From NCBI GenBank assembly GCA_964455155.1, contig CAYVYH010000017.1:1-22769 (forward strand): a stretch of DNA of 22,769 nucleotides. The letters run 5' to 3'. This stretch comes from UBA8403 sp964455155 (GTDB lineage: Bacteria; Bacteroidota; Bacteroidia; Cytophagales; Amoebophilaceae). Shown piece by piece: positions 1 to 6,726 of this stretch. A program made the translations under genes and the position numbers. Below the pieces are notes generated by a model. That model saw nothing but the letters and a program-made list of their open reading frames with translations. It made no database searches and was not told the origin of the DNA. Numbering within the stretch: the first letter of the stretch is position 1; each line of letters opens with the position of its first letter.

Positions 1-1055
1 TCTTGGCTGATATTGATCTGCGGAACATTGGTAAAAATAGTCAGCAGATCCTGCTCGTTTAGTGTTAGGATGTCTTTTGGGGTAGCATTCCCAAACAATA
101 TCTCGGCAGCTTGTGCAGCCTGTCGGTAAGCTTGCTCAGAATGTACTCTGATGGTTAACTCCTTAGCAATAGCCTTTTGCAGGGTGCGTTGATGGGGAGC
201 CGCATGGTGTGCCTGAATGAGTGCCTCTATGGCTGCCTGGTCTAGTAGCGTAAATACCATGACGAGCTTGCATGCCTCTTCATCTGAACAGTTCAACCAA
301 AACTGATAAAACGCATATGGCGAAGTCATTACCGGATCCAGCCATACATTGCCTTGTTCGGTTTTACCGAATTTACTTCCATCTGCCTTGGTGATGAGTG
401 GTGTGGTCAGCGCGAATGCCGCATTACCTGTCTTTCTTCGGATGATTTCCGTACCTGTTGTCAGGTTGCCCCACTGGTCTGCGCCACCCATCTGTAGTTT
501 CACGTTGTGATGGGTGTACAAGTAGTAAAAATCATATCCCTGCAGCAGTTGATAGGCAAATTCAGTGAAAGAGAGCCCTGTCTCTAAACGTCGCTTTACC
601 GCGTCCTTGGCCATCATATAGTTGACAGATATGTGCTTGCCCGCCTCGCGCAAAAATTTCAAAAACCCCATGTCTTTGAACCAATCCATGTTGTTTAAGA
701 GTATTGCCCCATGCTCTCGGTCAGAGAAATCCAAAAAATGCTGCAACTGCTTGCTGATACACGTTTGATTATAATGTAGTTCTTCCTCACACAAAAATTT
801 TCTTTCTGCTGTCTTCCATGATGGATCGCCTATCATACCCGTAGCTCCCCCCAGAATCACTACCGGTCTGTGCCCCGCCAGTTGGAAGTGTTTGAGTAGC
901 ATGATAGCAGCCAGGTTACCAATGTGCAGTGAGGGTGCTGTAGGATCAAACCCCGCATAGCCTGTGGTCTTTTCCTTTTTGAGCTGCGCCTCTATACCAG
1001 GAGTTTCGTTGCACACCATACCCCGCCAGCGTAGGTTGGCCACAAAATCTTGCAT
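1..1055 (-). CDS. tyrS: Tyrosyl-tRNA synthetase, 3' end beyond the window
   Basis: Cytoplasmic class I synthetase that charges tRNA-Tyr with tyrosine using ATP. The reverse strand reads 351 codons from ATG at 1055 with no stop before the window edge. The ATP-binding HIGH motif is present as HIGN (residues 44-47), inside the usual FDPTAPSLHIGNL context. Other family marks are GGATGMIGDPS (69-79), the tyrosine-pocket and dimer region QMGGADQWGN (188-197), and the KMSKS-loop equivalent KFGKT (228-232). Bacterial TyrS is about 420-430 residues, so roughly the last 75, including the S4-like tRNA-binding domain, lie outside. There is no Shine-Dalgarno upstream. It diverges from the rluD gene. The family call is secure. 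The Trp after IGDPS, where Gly is common, is a small oddity. Confidence 0.97.
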   Translation of the reverse strand, partial: MQDFVANLRWRGMVCNETPGIEAQLKKEKTTGYAGFDPTAPSLHIGNLAAIMLLKHFQLAGHRPVVILGGATGMIGDPSWKTAERKFLCEEELHYNQTCISKQLQHFLDFSDREHGAILLNNMDWFKDMGFLKFLREAGKHISVNYMMAKDAVKRRLETGLSFTEFAYQLLQGYDFYYLYTHHNVKLQMGGADQWGNLTTGTEIIRRKTGNAAFALTTPLITKADGSKFGKTEQGNVWLDPVMTSPYAFYQFWLNCSDEEACKLVMVFTLLDQAAIEALIQAHHAAPHQRTLQKAIAKELTIRVHSEQAYRQAAQAAEILFGNATPKDILTLNEQDLLTIFTNVPQINISQ

Positions 1056-1355
1056 TCTGACAAATTTTAGTGTGATAACTAGCAACTTAGAAACGCGTAA
1101 TTTACAGAAATAGCGCGACTGTTGCAGGATAGTTGTCGATCGGCTCTTACTTTTCGGGGGAGCTTGGGTGCCTTGCGCTTACCTTGCAGTGTACCGGCCT
1201 GCCACAAGAGGCCACACGTCCCTCTCGTAGCCACCCGTATCCTAGCTAACTATGAAAATGTTTATATTGAGGCAACCTCGTGCCATACAAAAAATCTCGA
1301 GGCTTGTTGATGTAACTGTGAAATAGAGAAAAGATAAAAAGTATAGCGCGCCATT
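1056..1355. other. Divergent tyrS/rluD gap with inverted repeats
   Basis: 300 bases without a convincing gene. They contain complementary segments that could form a structured RNA. AGGATA (1126-1131) pairs with TATCCT (1238-1243), and GGGTG (1166-1170) with CACCC (1232-1236). At the tip, TGT-acc-GGCCT (1190-1200) pairs with AGGCC-ACA (1209-1216). A second hairpin is CAACCTCG (1273-1280) with CGAGG-c-TTG (1298-1306). The only promoter-like match for the plus strand is weak: GTTG at 1121 and TACTTTTC at 1148-1155, 23 bases apart, with two mismatches to the Bacteroidota consensus. No tRNA T-loop and no SRP RNA core motif was seen. Confidence 0.4.
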
Positions 1356-2384
1356 TTGGAGGATAAACATCATCACATAGGTGGAGAGCATGGCCTTTTT
1401 GAGCACCATGCCATCACAGTAGACCCTGGACAAGCCTTGCTGAGGATCGATAAGTTCTTGGTGAATCGTTTGCCCGATACTACGCGTAATAAAATTAGGT
1501 TGGCTATTGAGCAGCAATACATCCTAGTTAACCAGCAACCCACCCAAACCAACTACAAGGTTAGACCACATGATATCATTAGGGTGGTATTGCCTACTCC
1601 CCCGCGTCCCAGCGAAGTAGTACCTGAAGCTTTGTTGTTGGATATTTTGTACGAAGATGATGTGCTCCTTGTTGTTAATAAGCCAGCGGGCATGGTGGTA
1701 CATCCGGGCTACAACAACTGGGCAGGCACTTTGGTCAACGCTTTGGTGTATCACTTTGCACAGTTGCCTACGCAGTTGAACCACAAAGGTAGGCCTGGCC
1801 TGGTACATCGCATTGACAAAGACACTTCTGGATTGCTCGTCATTGCCAAAACAGAAGCCAGCATGACTGCTCTAGCTAAGCAATTCTACCATCATACTGT
1901 AGAGCGCACTTACTATGCCTTGGTGTGGGGCGAACCTGCTGCAGAAACAGGCACTGTGAATGTCCACATTGGCCGTAGTACTAAAGACCGGCGTGTGATG
2001 ACTACCGTGCCTCATACAGCCACAGGCAAACGGGCCGTCACTCATTACCAGGCCATTAAAAAGCTACGTTACGTATCCCTGATCAAATGCAATCTAGAAA
2101 CTGGTCGTACCCATCAGATTCGCACTCACATGCGACATCTAGGACATCCTATCTTTAACGATGCGGCCTATGGAGGTGATCAAATTCTCAAAGGACAGCG
2201 TTTCTCTAAATACAAAAGTTTTGTGGAGAACTGCTTTAAGCTGATGCCTCGCCATGCCCTTCATGCACAGTCTTTGGGGTTTGTACATCCCTCTACCCAC
2301 CTTCCTATGCGCTTCGAAACACCTTTGCCACCAGACTTTCAGAAAGTGTTAGAGAAATGGGAGCGGTATGTACAACAGACATAG
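1356..2384 (+). CDS. rluD: RluA/RluD family 23S rRNA pseudouridine synthase
   Basis: Isomerises uridine to pseudouridine in structured RNA, most likely 23S rRNA. It has 342 residues. An S4-like RNA-binding domain spans about residues 25-80 (LLRIDKFLVNRLP onward). The RluA catalytic domain follows, with the signature HRIDKDTSGL at 151-160; Asp154 is the expected catalytic residue. Downstream marks are TGRTHQIRTHMRHLGHPI and HALHAQSLGFVHP. An in-frame stop at 1344-1346 and the lack of any ATG before the catalytic domain force a non-ATG start: TTG at 1356, or less likely ATT at 1353. The assignment to RluD rather than another RluA paralogue rests on the S4 domain and overall length. It stands apart from the ribosomal operon. 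Confidence 0.93.
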   Translation: MEDKHHHIGGEHGLFEHHAITVDPGQALLRIDKFLVNRLPDTTRNKIRLAIEQQYILVNQQPTQTNYKVRPHDIIRVVLPTPPRPSEVVPEALLLDILYEDDVLLVVNKPAGMVVHPGYNNWAGTLVNALVYHFAQLPTQLNHKGRPGLVHRIDKDTSGLLVIAKTEASMTALAKQFYHHTVERTYYALVWGEPAAETGTVNVHIGRSTKDRRVMTTVPHTATGKRAVTHYQAIKKLRYVSLIKCNLETGRTHQIRTHMRHLGHPIFNDAAYGGDQILKGQRFSKYKSFVENCFKLMPRHALHAQSLGFVHPSTHLPMRFETPLPPDFQKVLEKWERYVQQT

Positions 2385-2410
2385 TCAATCTCTACTATTT
2401 TAATTATGAT

Positions 2411-2442
2411 CTGTAGATTTAGTGGTCGACTTGAATCTACAG
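2411..2442 (+). repeat. Perfect 9-bp inverted repeat after rluD
   Basis: CTGTAGATT (2411-2419) and AATCTACAG (2434-2442) are exact reverse complements around a 14-base loop. Weaker pairs at the loop base (T-G, A-T, G-T) extend the stem. It lies 26 bases after the rluD stop. No T-run follows on the plus strand, so it does not look like a classical intrinsic terminator. It may be an RNA processing or protection hairpin, or a DNA palindrome. Confidence 0.6.
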
Positions 2443-2501
2443 GGTGTAAGATTGTCAGGTGTTAAGTTGGTGAGACTTGGAAAAATACCTCACGCTACAC
2501 C
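2443..2501 (+). repeat. Nested inverted repeats upstream of the HhH gene
   Basis: GGTGTA (2443-2448) is complementary to TACACC (2496-2501). Enclosed within it, GTGAG (2470-2474) is complementary to CTCAC (2489-2493). This begins one base after the preceding 9-bp hairpin, so the two together could fold as tandem helices ending 40 bases before the next start codon. Individual short stems of this length can arise by chance. It is the close packing and nesting that merit recording. Confidence 0.4.
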
Positions 2502-2541
2502 CCAAGCATTGCACAAGACGGCATGTTGACAAACCATTATC

Positions 2542-3213
2542 ATGTTTTCGTGGATCAGGGCTAAGCTTCGTGTGCATTTCGGTTTTTCTAAGGCTGAAAC
2601 CAATGGTACACTTGTGTTGCTACTATTGGCCAGTATATGCCTGCTGTTGCCGCAAGGGTTGAGGTGGTACTATAGTACAAAGCCTGAGGTAACCCATGAC
2701 CAGGATATTGCACTGTTAGAGGAAACGCTCATGCTCTTATCGGCCAAGGAGCACAAGATCGAGCACATTGATACAAGACCCAAGCCCCTTCCTTGTCGCC
2801 CCCAGGCACTACAAACTTTTGACATCAACACTGCTGACGCAGTTCAGCTCAGCGCGATCAAGGGGATAGGACCGGTGTTATCAGCTAGGATCTTGAAATT
2901 CCGCCATAATTTGGGCGGTTTTACAAACCAGGCACAGTACCAAGAAATATATGGGCTTCAGCCAGAAGTGCTTACACGTCTTAAACAGCACGCCTACATC
3001 TGTGTAGGCTTCCAGCCGAGCAAGTTAGACATCAACACGGCTGACTTTCGAACGCTAGTTACGCATCCTTATATCACGTATCAGCAGGCACGCAGGATGG
3101 TACATCATCGTTCCCAGAACGGTCCATTTACTACAATCGAGGAATTGACTTCCCTGAAACTTATGGACGAAAGCACGTTGATAAAAGTGAAGCCCTATTT
3201 AGTTGTCAAGTGA
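2542..3213 (+). CDS. Membrane-anchored helix-hairpin-helix (ComEA-like) protein
   Basis: A 223-residue protein, probably DNA-binding. Residues 1-21 are basic. Residues about 22-38 (GTLVLLLLASICLLLPQ) form one hydrophobic segment, so the rest probably faces the periplasm. A linker to about residue 90 is followed by two repeats of the ComEA-type fold. The first opens FDINTADAVQLSAIKGIGP (93-111) and the second LDINTADFRTLVTHPYI (162-178). The first has the canonical GIG hairpin; in the second the glycines are replaced. The family occurs in ComEA (uptake of DNA) and in many uncharacterised Bacteroidota proteins, so a role in competence is only possible. The start is the first ATG that leaves a normal N-terminal anchor. 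Confidence 0.85.
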   Translation: MFSWIRAKLRVHFGFSKAETNGTLVLLLLASICLLLPQGLRWYYSTKPEVTHDQDIALLEETLMLLSAKEHKIEHIDTRPKPLPCRPQALQTFDINTADAVQLSAIKGIGPVLSARILKFRHNLGGFTNQAQYQEIYGLQPEVLTRLKQHAYICVGFQPSKLDINTADFRTLVTHPYITYQQARRMVHHRSQNGPFTTIEELTSLKLMDESTLIKVKPYLVVK

Positions 3214-3553
3214 CTGGTATGAAGACGGATGTCTTCAGCTTACCTAGCTTGGTGATGGCAATGTTTTTTAAGTGGAGTGAGGTAGGGGAGCGTAAATATT
3301 CCATGCGTACTATTCAAACTCTTAACATACACGTGACTGAAATAGGTATGCCTAAAGAAGCTAAGGGGTACACAGCCCTCACGGGTCGTGGCTCACAGAG
3401 GGTATTGTACTATTTACGATGCTTCAGATTCAGTGTTTTTGATATGGCTTTGTATGTTGACGACATTTTTATAGTTTTGCGTCTTCTTCTCGGTTATACG
3501 GAAGGCAAAAGGCTAAGGTGTCGGTAACAGCGATTAGATTATTTGATAAGGAG
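3214..3553 (+). other. 340-base non-coding gap before the ribosomal operon
   Basis: The gap separates the HhH gene from rplC. It begins with a hairpin, TGAAGAC-ggat-GTCTTCA (3220-3237), seven bases after the stop. It also holds CCCTC (3376-3380) with GAGGG (3398-3402), and the promoter at 3449-3479. An open frame starting GTG at 3210 runs through the whole gap and across the promoter, and it has no recognisable protein features. The gap is where rpsJ would normally stand; no trace of S10-coding sequence is visible. Confidence 0.6.
3449..3479 (+). promoter_or_regulatory. Bacteroidota-type promoter for the ribosomal operon
   Basis: TTTG (3449-3452), a 19-base spacer, then TAGTTTTG (3472-3479). 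Both boxes match the published Bacteroidota housekeeping consensus (-33 TTTG, -7 TAnnTTTG) exactly, with spacing in the normal range. Transcription would be expected to start near 3486, giving a leader of about 68 nucleotides before rplC. This is the only perfect two-box match I found in the gaps, and it lies where a strong promoter would be needed. Confidence 0.75.
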
Positions 3554-4180
3554 ATGGTTGGAATCATTGGGAAGAAGATTGGTATGACTACTTTATATGA
3601 TGGTGCGGGGCATAGTATTCCTTGTACTGTTATAGAGGGAGGTCCTTGTGTCGTTACACAAATAAAAACCCTAACAACCGATGGGTACCAAGCTGTACAG
3701 CTTGGATACGCCGATAAAAAGGTAAAAAATACCTCCAAGCCCCTGCAAGGCCATTTTGAAAAAGCAGGCAGTACTCCTAAGGGAAGGCTTGTAGAGTTTA
3801 GGGATTTCGCTACATCGCTAGACGTGAGACTTGGCCAAATCGTTCGTTTGGAGGATGTGTTTAAGGTGGGGGAGTACGTGGATGCTATTGGCACTTCAAA
3901 GGGAAAAGGTTTTCAGGGTGTAGTTAAGAGACATGGATTCAGTGGTGTGGGTGGTCGTACTCACGGCCAGCATAATAGAGAGCGAGCGCCCGGTTCCATT
4001 GGCGGTGCGTCCTATCCTGCTCGTGTTTTCAAGGGTACCAGAATGGCTGGCAGAACAGGCGGTCAGCGCGTCAAGGTAGCTAACCTCAAGGTACTAAAAA
4101 TTGTACCTGAGGATAACCTCATCGTCATCAATGGTGCTATTCCTGGTCCACCAAACGCTTACATTATTTTAGAAAAGTAG
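3554..4180 (+). CDS. rplC: 50S ribosomal protein L3
   Basis: Binds 23S rRNA near its 3' end, starts assembly of the large subunit, and reaches toward the peptidyl transferase centre. It has 208 residues, the usual bacterial length. The start MVGIIGKKIGMTTLYD and the internal KGFQGVVKRHGF and GGRTHGQHNRERAPGSIG are hallmarks; the last is the loop reaching the catalytic centre. I chose ATG 3554 over an in-frame GTG at 3518, because the family begins at this residue and the 12 extra codons resemble nothing. AAGGAG abuts the ATG directly, too close to be a usual Shine-Dalgarno. First gene of the operon. Confidence 0.97.
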   Translation: MVGIIGKKIGMTTLYDGAGHSIPCTVIEGGPCVVTQIKTLTTDGYQAVQLGYADKKVKNTSKPLQGHFEKAGSTPKGRLVEFRDFATSLDVRLGQIVRLEDVFKVGEYVDAIGTSKGKGFQGVVKRHGFSGVGGRTHGQHNRERAPGSIGGASYPARVFKGTRMAGRTGGQRVKVANLKVLKIVPEDNLIVINGAIPGPPNAYIILEK

Positions 4181-4183
4181 ATC

Positions 4184-4813
4184 ATGGAGTTGCCAGTATT
4201 ACAATATACAGGGGAAGATACCGGTAGGAAGGTTCGGCTAGAAGAGGGAATTTTTGGCATTGAACCCAACGACCACGCCATATATTTAGATGTTAAGCAC
4301 ATCCTAGCCAACAGGAGGCAGGGCACCCATAAAGCTAAAGAAAGAGCAGAAATAGCCGGTTCTACCAGAAAAATCAAGAAACAAAAGGGTACTGGCACTG
4401 CGCGTGCAGGTAGTATCAAGTCCCCTCTATTTAAGGGCGGAGGGCGCGTGTTTGGGCCTAGGCCAAGAGACTATGGGTTCAAGCTCAACAAGAAAGTAAA
4501 GGGGCTAGCACGAAAGTCGACTCTGAGTTATAAGGCCAAGGGAGGAAAAATTATTATTCTGGCGGATTTCTCTTTCGAATGCCCGAAGACCAAGCATTAC
4601 CTCCAGATGCTTCATAGCTTGTCCTTATCGGAGGAGAAAACGCTGCTCGTTCTTGCTTCTGCTGACAAGAATCTTACGCTGTCGAGCCGAAATCTGCAAC
4701 AAGCCAAGGTAGTCATGGCAAACCAGATTAACACCTATGACTTGCTCCATGCAAGTCATCTTATCATCAGCGAAAGTGCGCTGGCGAGCCTCACCCAAAA
4801 CCTAAGTCAATAG
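4184..4813 (+). CDS. rplD: 50S ribosomal protein L4
   Basis: Early-assembling large-subunit protein whose extended loop lines the nascent peptide exit tunnel. It has 209 residues, normal for the family. HKAKERAEIAGSTRKIKKQKGTGTARAGS, read here in two parts (residues about 47-63 and 64-75), together with PLFKGGGRVFGPRPRDY, forms the conserved rRNA-binding tunnel loop. It begins three bases after rplC stops. In enterobacteria L4 is also the autogenous regulator of the S10 operon. Nothing here shows whether that holds in this organism. Confidence 0.97.
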   Translation: MELPVLQYTGEDTGRKVRLEEGIFGIEPNDHAIYLDVKHILANRRQGTHKAKERAEIAGSTRKIKKQKGTGTARAGSIKSPLFKGGGRVFGPRPRDYGFKLNKKVKGLARKSTLSYKAKGGKIIILADFSFECPKTKHYLQMLHSLSLSEEKTLLVLASADKNLTLSSRNLQQAKVVMANQINTYDLLHASHLIISESALASLTQNLSQ

Positions 4814-4815
4814 TG

Positions 4816-5106
4816 ATGGATATCTTGAAAAGGCCTTTGATTACAGAAAAAGCATCTTCCCTTAATGAAAGAGGCGTGTATGGGCTCGTTGTCGATAAAA
4901 GTGCCAACAAAGTTGAGATCAAAAAAAAAGTAGAAGAGATTTATGGTGTTATTGTGAGTCGTGTGAACACCATGTGTTATGCTGGTAAGAGAAAGACTCG
5001 ATACACTAAGTTAGGTATCAGTCATGGTAAGCAGCCTGCCTATAAGAAAGCGTTGATAACGTTGAGAGAAGGTGAGTCGATCGACTTTTACAGAGATATT
5101 CACTGA
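4816..5106 (+). CDS. rplW: 50S ribosomal protein L23
   Basis: Sits at the polypeptide exit and forms the docking site for trigger factor and the signal recognition particle. It has 96 residues from ATG 4816. The family opening MDILKRPLITEKAS and the RNA-binding stretch KVEIKKKVEEIYGV are clear, and the end GESIDFY matches short bacterial L23. A GTG at 4813 overlaps the last base of the rplD stop and would add one residue; either start is possible. Tight coupling to rplD suggests co-translation. Confidence 0.96.
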   Translation: MDILKRPLITEKASSLNERGVYGLVVDKSANKVEIKKKVEEIYGVIVSRVNTMCYAGKRKTRYTKLGISHGKQPAYKKALITLREGESIDFYRDIH

Positions 5107-5189
5107 GTACCGAGCCCTTATGAGTGGCAGGTAGTGTGCTAAAAGGAGAGATGTTCATCTAGCCAAGAATTCGTGTTTACTGTTAGAAA
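5107..5189 (+). other. rplW-rplB leader with a three-codon open frame
   Basis: An 83-base gap inside the operon. It contains AAAAGGAGAG directly before ATG TTC ATC TAG (5151-5162), a minimal start-stop unit preceded by one of the better Shine-Dalgarno-like strings in the window. It could be chance or a short upstream reading frame. The L2 start itself has only A-rich sequence before it. Confidence 0.25.
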
Positions 5190-6014
5190 ATGAGTATAAG
5201 AAAGCTAAGGCCAACTACACCAGGGCAGCGTTTTAGAACTGCCCCTGACTTTTCAGAGCTTACCAAAAAGAAGCCCGAAAAATCACTGCTAGCGCCGGTA
5301 AAGCGTACAGGAGGCAGGAACAACACTGGCAAGATGACCATGCGCTACAGGGGTGGAGGGCACAAAAGGCGGTTGCGCATCATTGATTTTAAGAGAAAAA
5401 AGTATGGCATTCCAGGCGTTGTCAAGGCCATAGAGTATGATCCTATGCGTACTGCTTACATTGCCCTTCTATACTATGTGGATGGTGAGAAAGCGTACAT
5501 TCTGGCTCCAGAGGGTCTGAAAGTGGGAGACAAGGTGTTGGCAGGACAAAGTATCGCTCCTGAAGTTGGAAATGCATTGCTTCTTAAAAATATGCCCGCG
5601 GGCACCACTGTACACAACGTAGAGCTTCACCCGGGGAGAGGAGGAGCCATGGCGAGAAGTGCTGGTGCTTCTGCACAGCTCGTAGCCAAAGCAGAGAAGC
5701 ACGTTACACTCAAACTTCCTTCGGGCGAACGGCGGTTGGTTTTAGGTGAGTGCATGGCCACTGTTGGGACGGTTTCTAATGGCGACCATATGAATGCTAC
5801 CTTGGGCAAAGCGGGGAGAAACAGGTGGCTTGGTCGTAGACCGCGCGTGAGAGGTGTAGCCATGAACCCAGTAGACCACCCCATGGGCGGTGGCGAAGGA
5901 AAGGCTTCTGGCGGCCATCCTAGGTCAAGAAAGGGACTGTATGCCAAAGGAAAGCGCACGAGAAACGAGAAAAAATACTCTCAAGGGTTAATTATTAGCA
6001 GGAGGAAAAAATAA
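5190..6014 (+). CDS. rplB: 50S ribosomal protein L2
   Basis: Primary 23S rRNA binder required for subunit association and peptidyl transferase activity. It has 274 residues, the normal length. Recognised by the opening RKLRPTTPGQR, the OB-fold region KMTMRYRGGGHKRRLRIIDF, and the catalytic-centre loop MNPVDHPMGGGEGKASGGHP with its conserved His. The loop form HPMGGGEG, rather than the HPHGGGEG of proteobacteria, fits Bacteroidota. The stop TAA shares its last base with the rpsS start (TAATG). Confidence 0.98.
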   Translation: MSIRKLRPTTPGQRFRTAPDFSELTKKKPEKSLLAPVKRTGGRNNTGKMTMRYRGGGHKRRLRIIDFKRKKYGIPGVVKAIEYDPMRTAYIALLYYVDGEKAYILAPEGLKVGDKVLAGQSIAPEVGNALLLKNMPAGTTVHNVELHPGRGGAMARSAGASAQLVAKAEKHVTLKLPSGERRLVLGECMATVGTVSNGDHMNATLGKAGRNRWLGRRPRVRGVAMNPVDHPMGGGEGKASGGHPRSRKGLYAKGKRTRNEKKYSQGLIISRRKK

Positions 6015-6292
6015 TGGCTCGATCTATCAAAAAAGGTGCTTACATCGCTCATCATCTGCAAAAGAAGGTAGATGCAGCTAATGGGGCAGAAGAGAAAAAA
6101 ACCATCAAAACATGGTCAAGAAGGTCTACTATTTCACCCGATTTTGTAGGGTTGACCTTTAGTGTACATAGTGGTAATAAGTTTATTCCCGTGTACGTAA
6201 CCGAGAACATGGTAGGCCACAAACTGGGTGAATTTTCCCCTACCAGGAATTTTAAGGGACATACCTCTAAGAAAAGTAAAGGTAAAAAATAG
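6014..6292 (+). CDS. rpsS: 30S ribosomal protein S19
   Basis: Head protein of the small subunit that contacts S13 and the A-site finger bridge. It has 92 residues. ARSIKKGAYI, TWSRRSTISPDFVG, VHSGNKFIPVYVTENMVGHKLGEF and the end PTRNFKGH are conserved landmarks. The start overlaps the rplB stop by one base. AGGAGG lies eight bases before the ATG, but it encodes the conserved end of L2, so it may be incidental rather than selected for initiation. Confidence 0.97.
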   Translation: MARSIKKGAYIAHHLQKKVDAANGAEEKKTIKTWSRRSTISPDFVGLTFSVHSGNKFIPVYVTENMVGHKLGEFSPTRNFKGHTSKKSKGKK

Positions 6293-6294
6293 CT

Positions 6295-6726
6295 ATGCAG
6301 GCAGTAGCAAGACTCAAGAACTTATCCATTTCTCCTCGTAAGGTACGACTCGTAGCCGACCTCATTAGGGGGGCTGGTGCTACACAGGGGTTGGCGATAC
6401 TCAAACACACTCCTAAGAAATGTGCGGTACATTTGGAGAAGCTACTTCTCTCTGCCGTTTCGAATTGGGAGCGTAAGAATGAAGATACCTCTTTGGAAGA
6501 GGCTGGCCTACGCATCAAAGCAGTATGGGTAGACGGTGCAGGCATGCTCAAACGCCTTAAGCCAGCTCCGCAGGGTAGAGCCCATAGAATTAGAAAAAGG
6601 TCTAGCCACGTCACACTCATTGTGGACAGCACGAGAGAGGTAACTCGACTCAGTAGCGGAGCTGAAAAAAGGCCAGTGGAACCAGTCAAACAAATAGAAA
6701 AAGACACTAATGGGACAAAAAGTTAA
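6295..6726 (+). CDS. rplV: 50S ribosomal protein L22
   Basis: Globular surface protein with a beta-hairpin that reaches down the exit tunnel beside L4. It has 143 residues, somewhat longer than the 110 of enterobacteria. LKNLSISPRKVRLVADLIRG (near the N-terminus) and the hairpin region RLKPAPQGRAHRIRKRSSHVT are diagnostic. The extra residues form a charged C-terminal tail (about 118-143), and its coding end overlaps the rpsC start by 17 bases. Confidence 0.96.
   Translation: MQAVARLKNLSISPRKVRLVADLIRGAGATQGLAILKHTPKKCAVHLEKLLLSAVSNWERKNEDTSLEEAGLRIKAVWVDGAGMLKRLKPAPQGRAHRIRKRSSHVTLIVDSTREVTRLSSGAEKRPVEPVKQIEKDTNGTKS

Noticed and set aside
1115..1245. SRP RNA (4.5S) or a tRNA in the tyrS/rluD gap
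   Set aside because: The conserved SRP apical motif with GGAAG and AGCAG is absent. No T-loop or acceptor-stem arrangement was found on either strand.
1122..1310. A 62-codon plus-strand open frame in the tyrS/rluD gap
   Set aside because: It has no start context and no family features, and it overlaps the inverted-repeat region.
3210..3527. A 105-codon plus-strand open frame filling the gap before rplC
   Set aside because: It starts with GTG overlapping the previous stop and runs across the strong promoter. It shows no recognisable motif or amino-acid pattern of a real protein.
3518..3553. An N-terminal extension of L3 from GTG 3518
   Set aside because: The family starts at MVGIIGKKIGMT. 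The 12 extra residues have no family counterpart.
6000..6013. A strong Shine-Dalgarno for rpsS (AGGAGG)
   Set aside because: It encodes the conserved RRKK end of L2, and most other starts here lack such a string, so selection for initiation is not shown.
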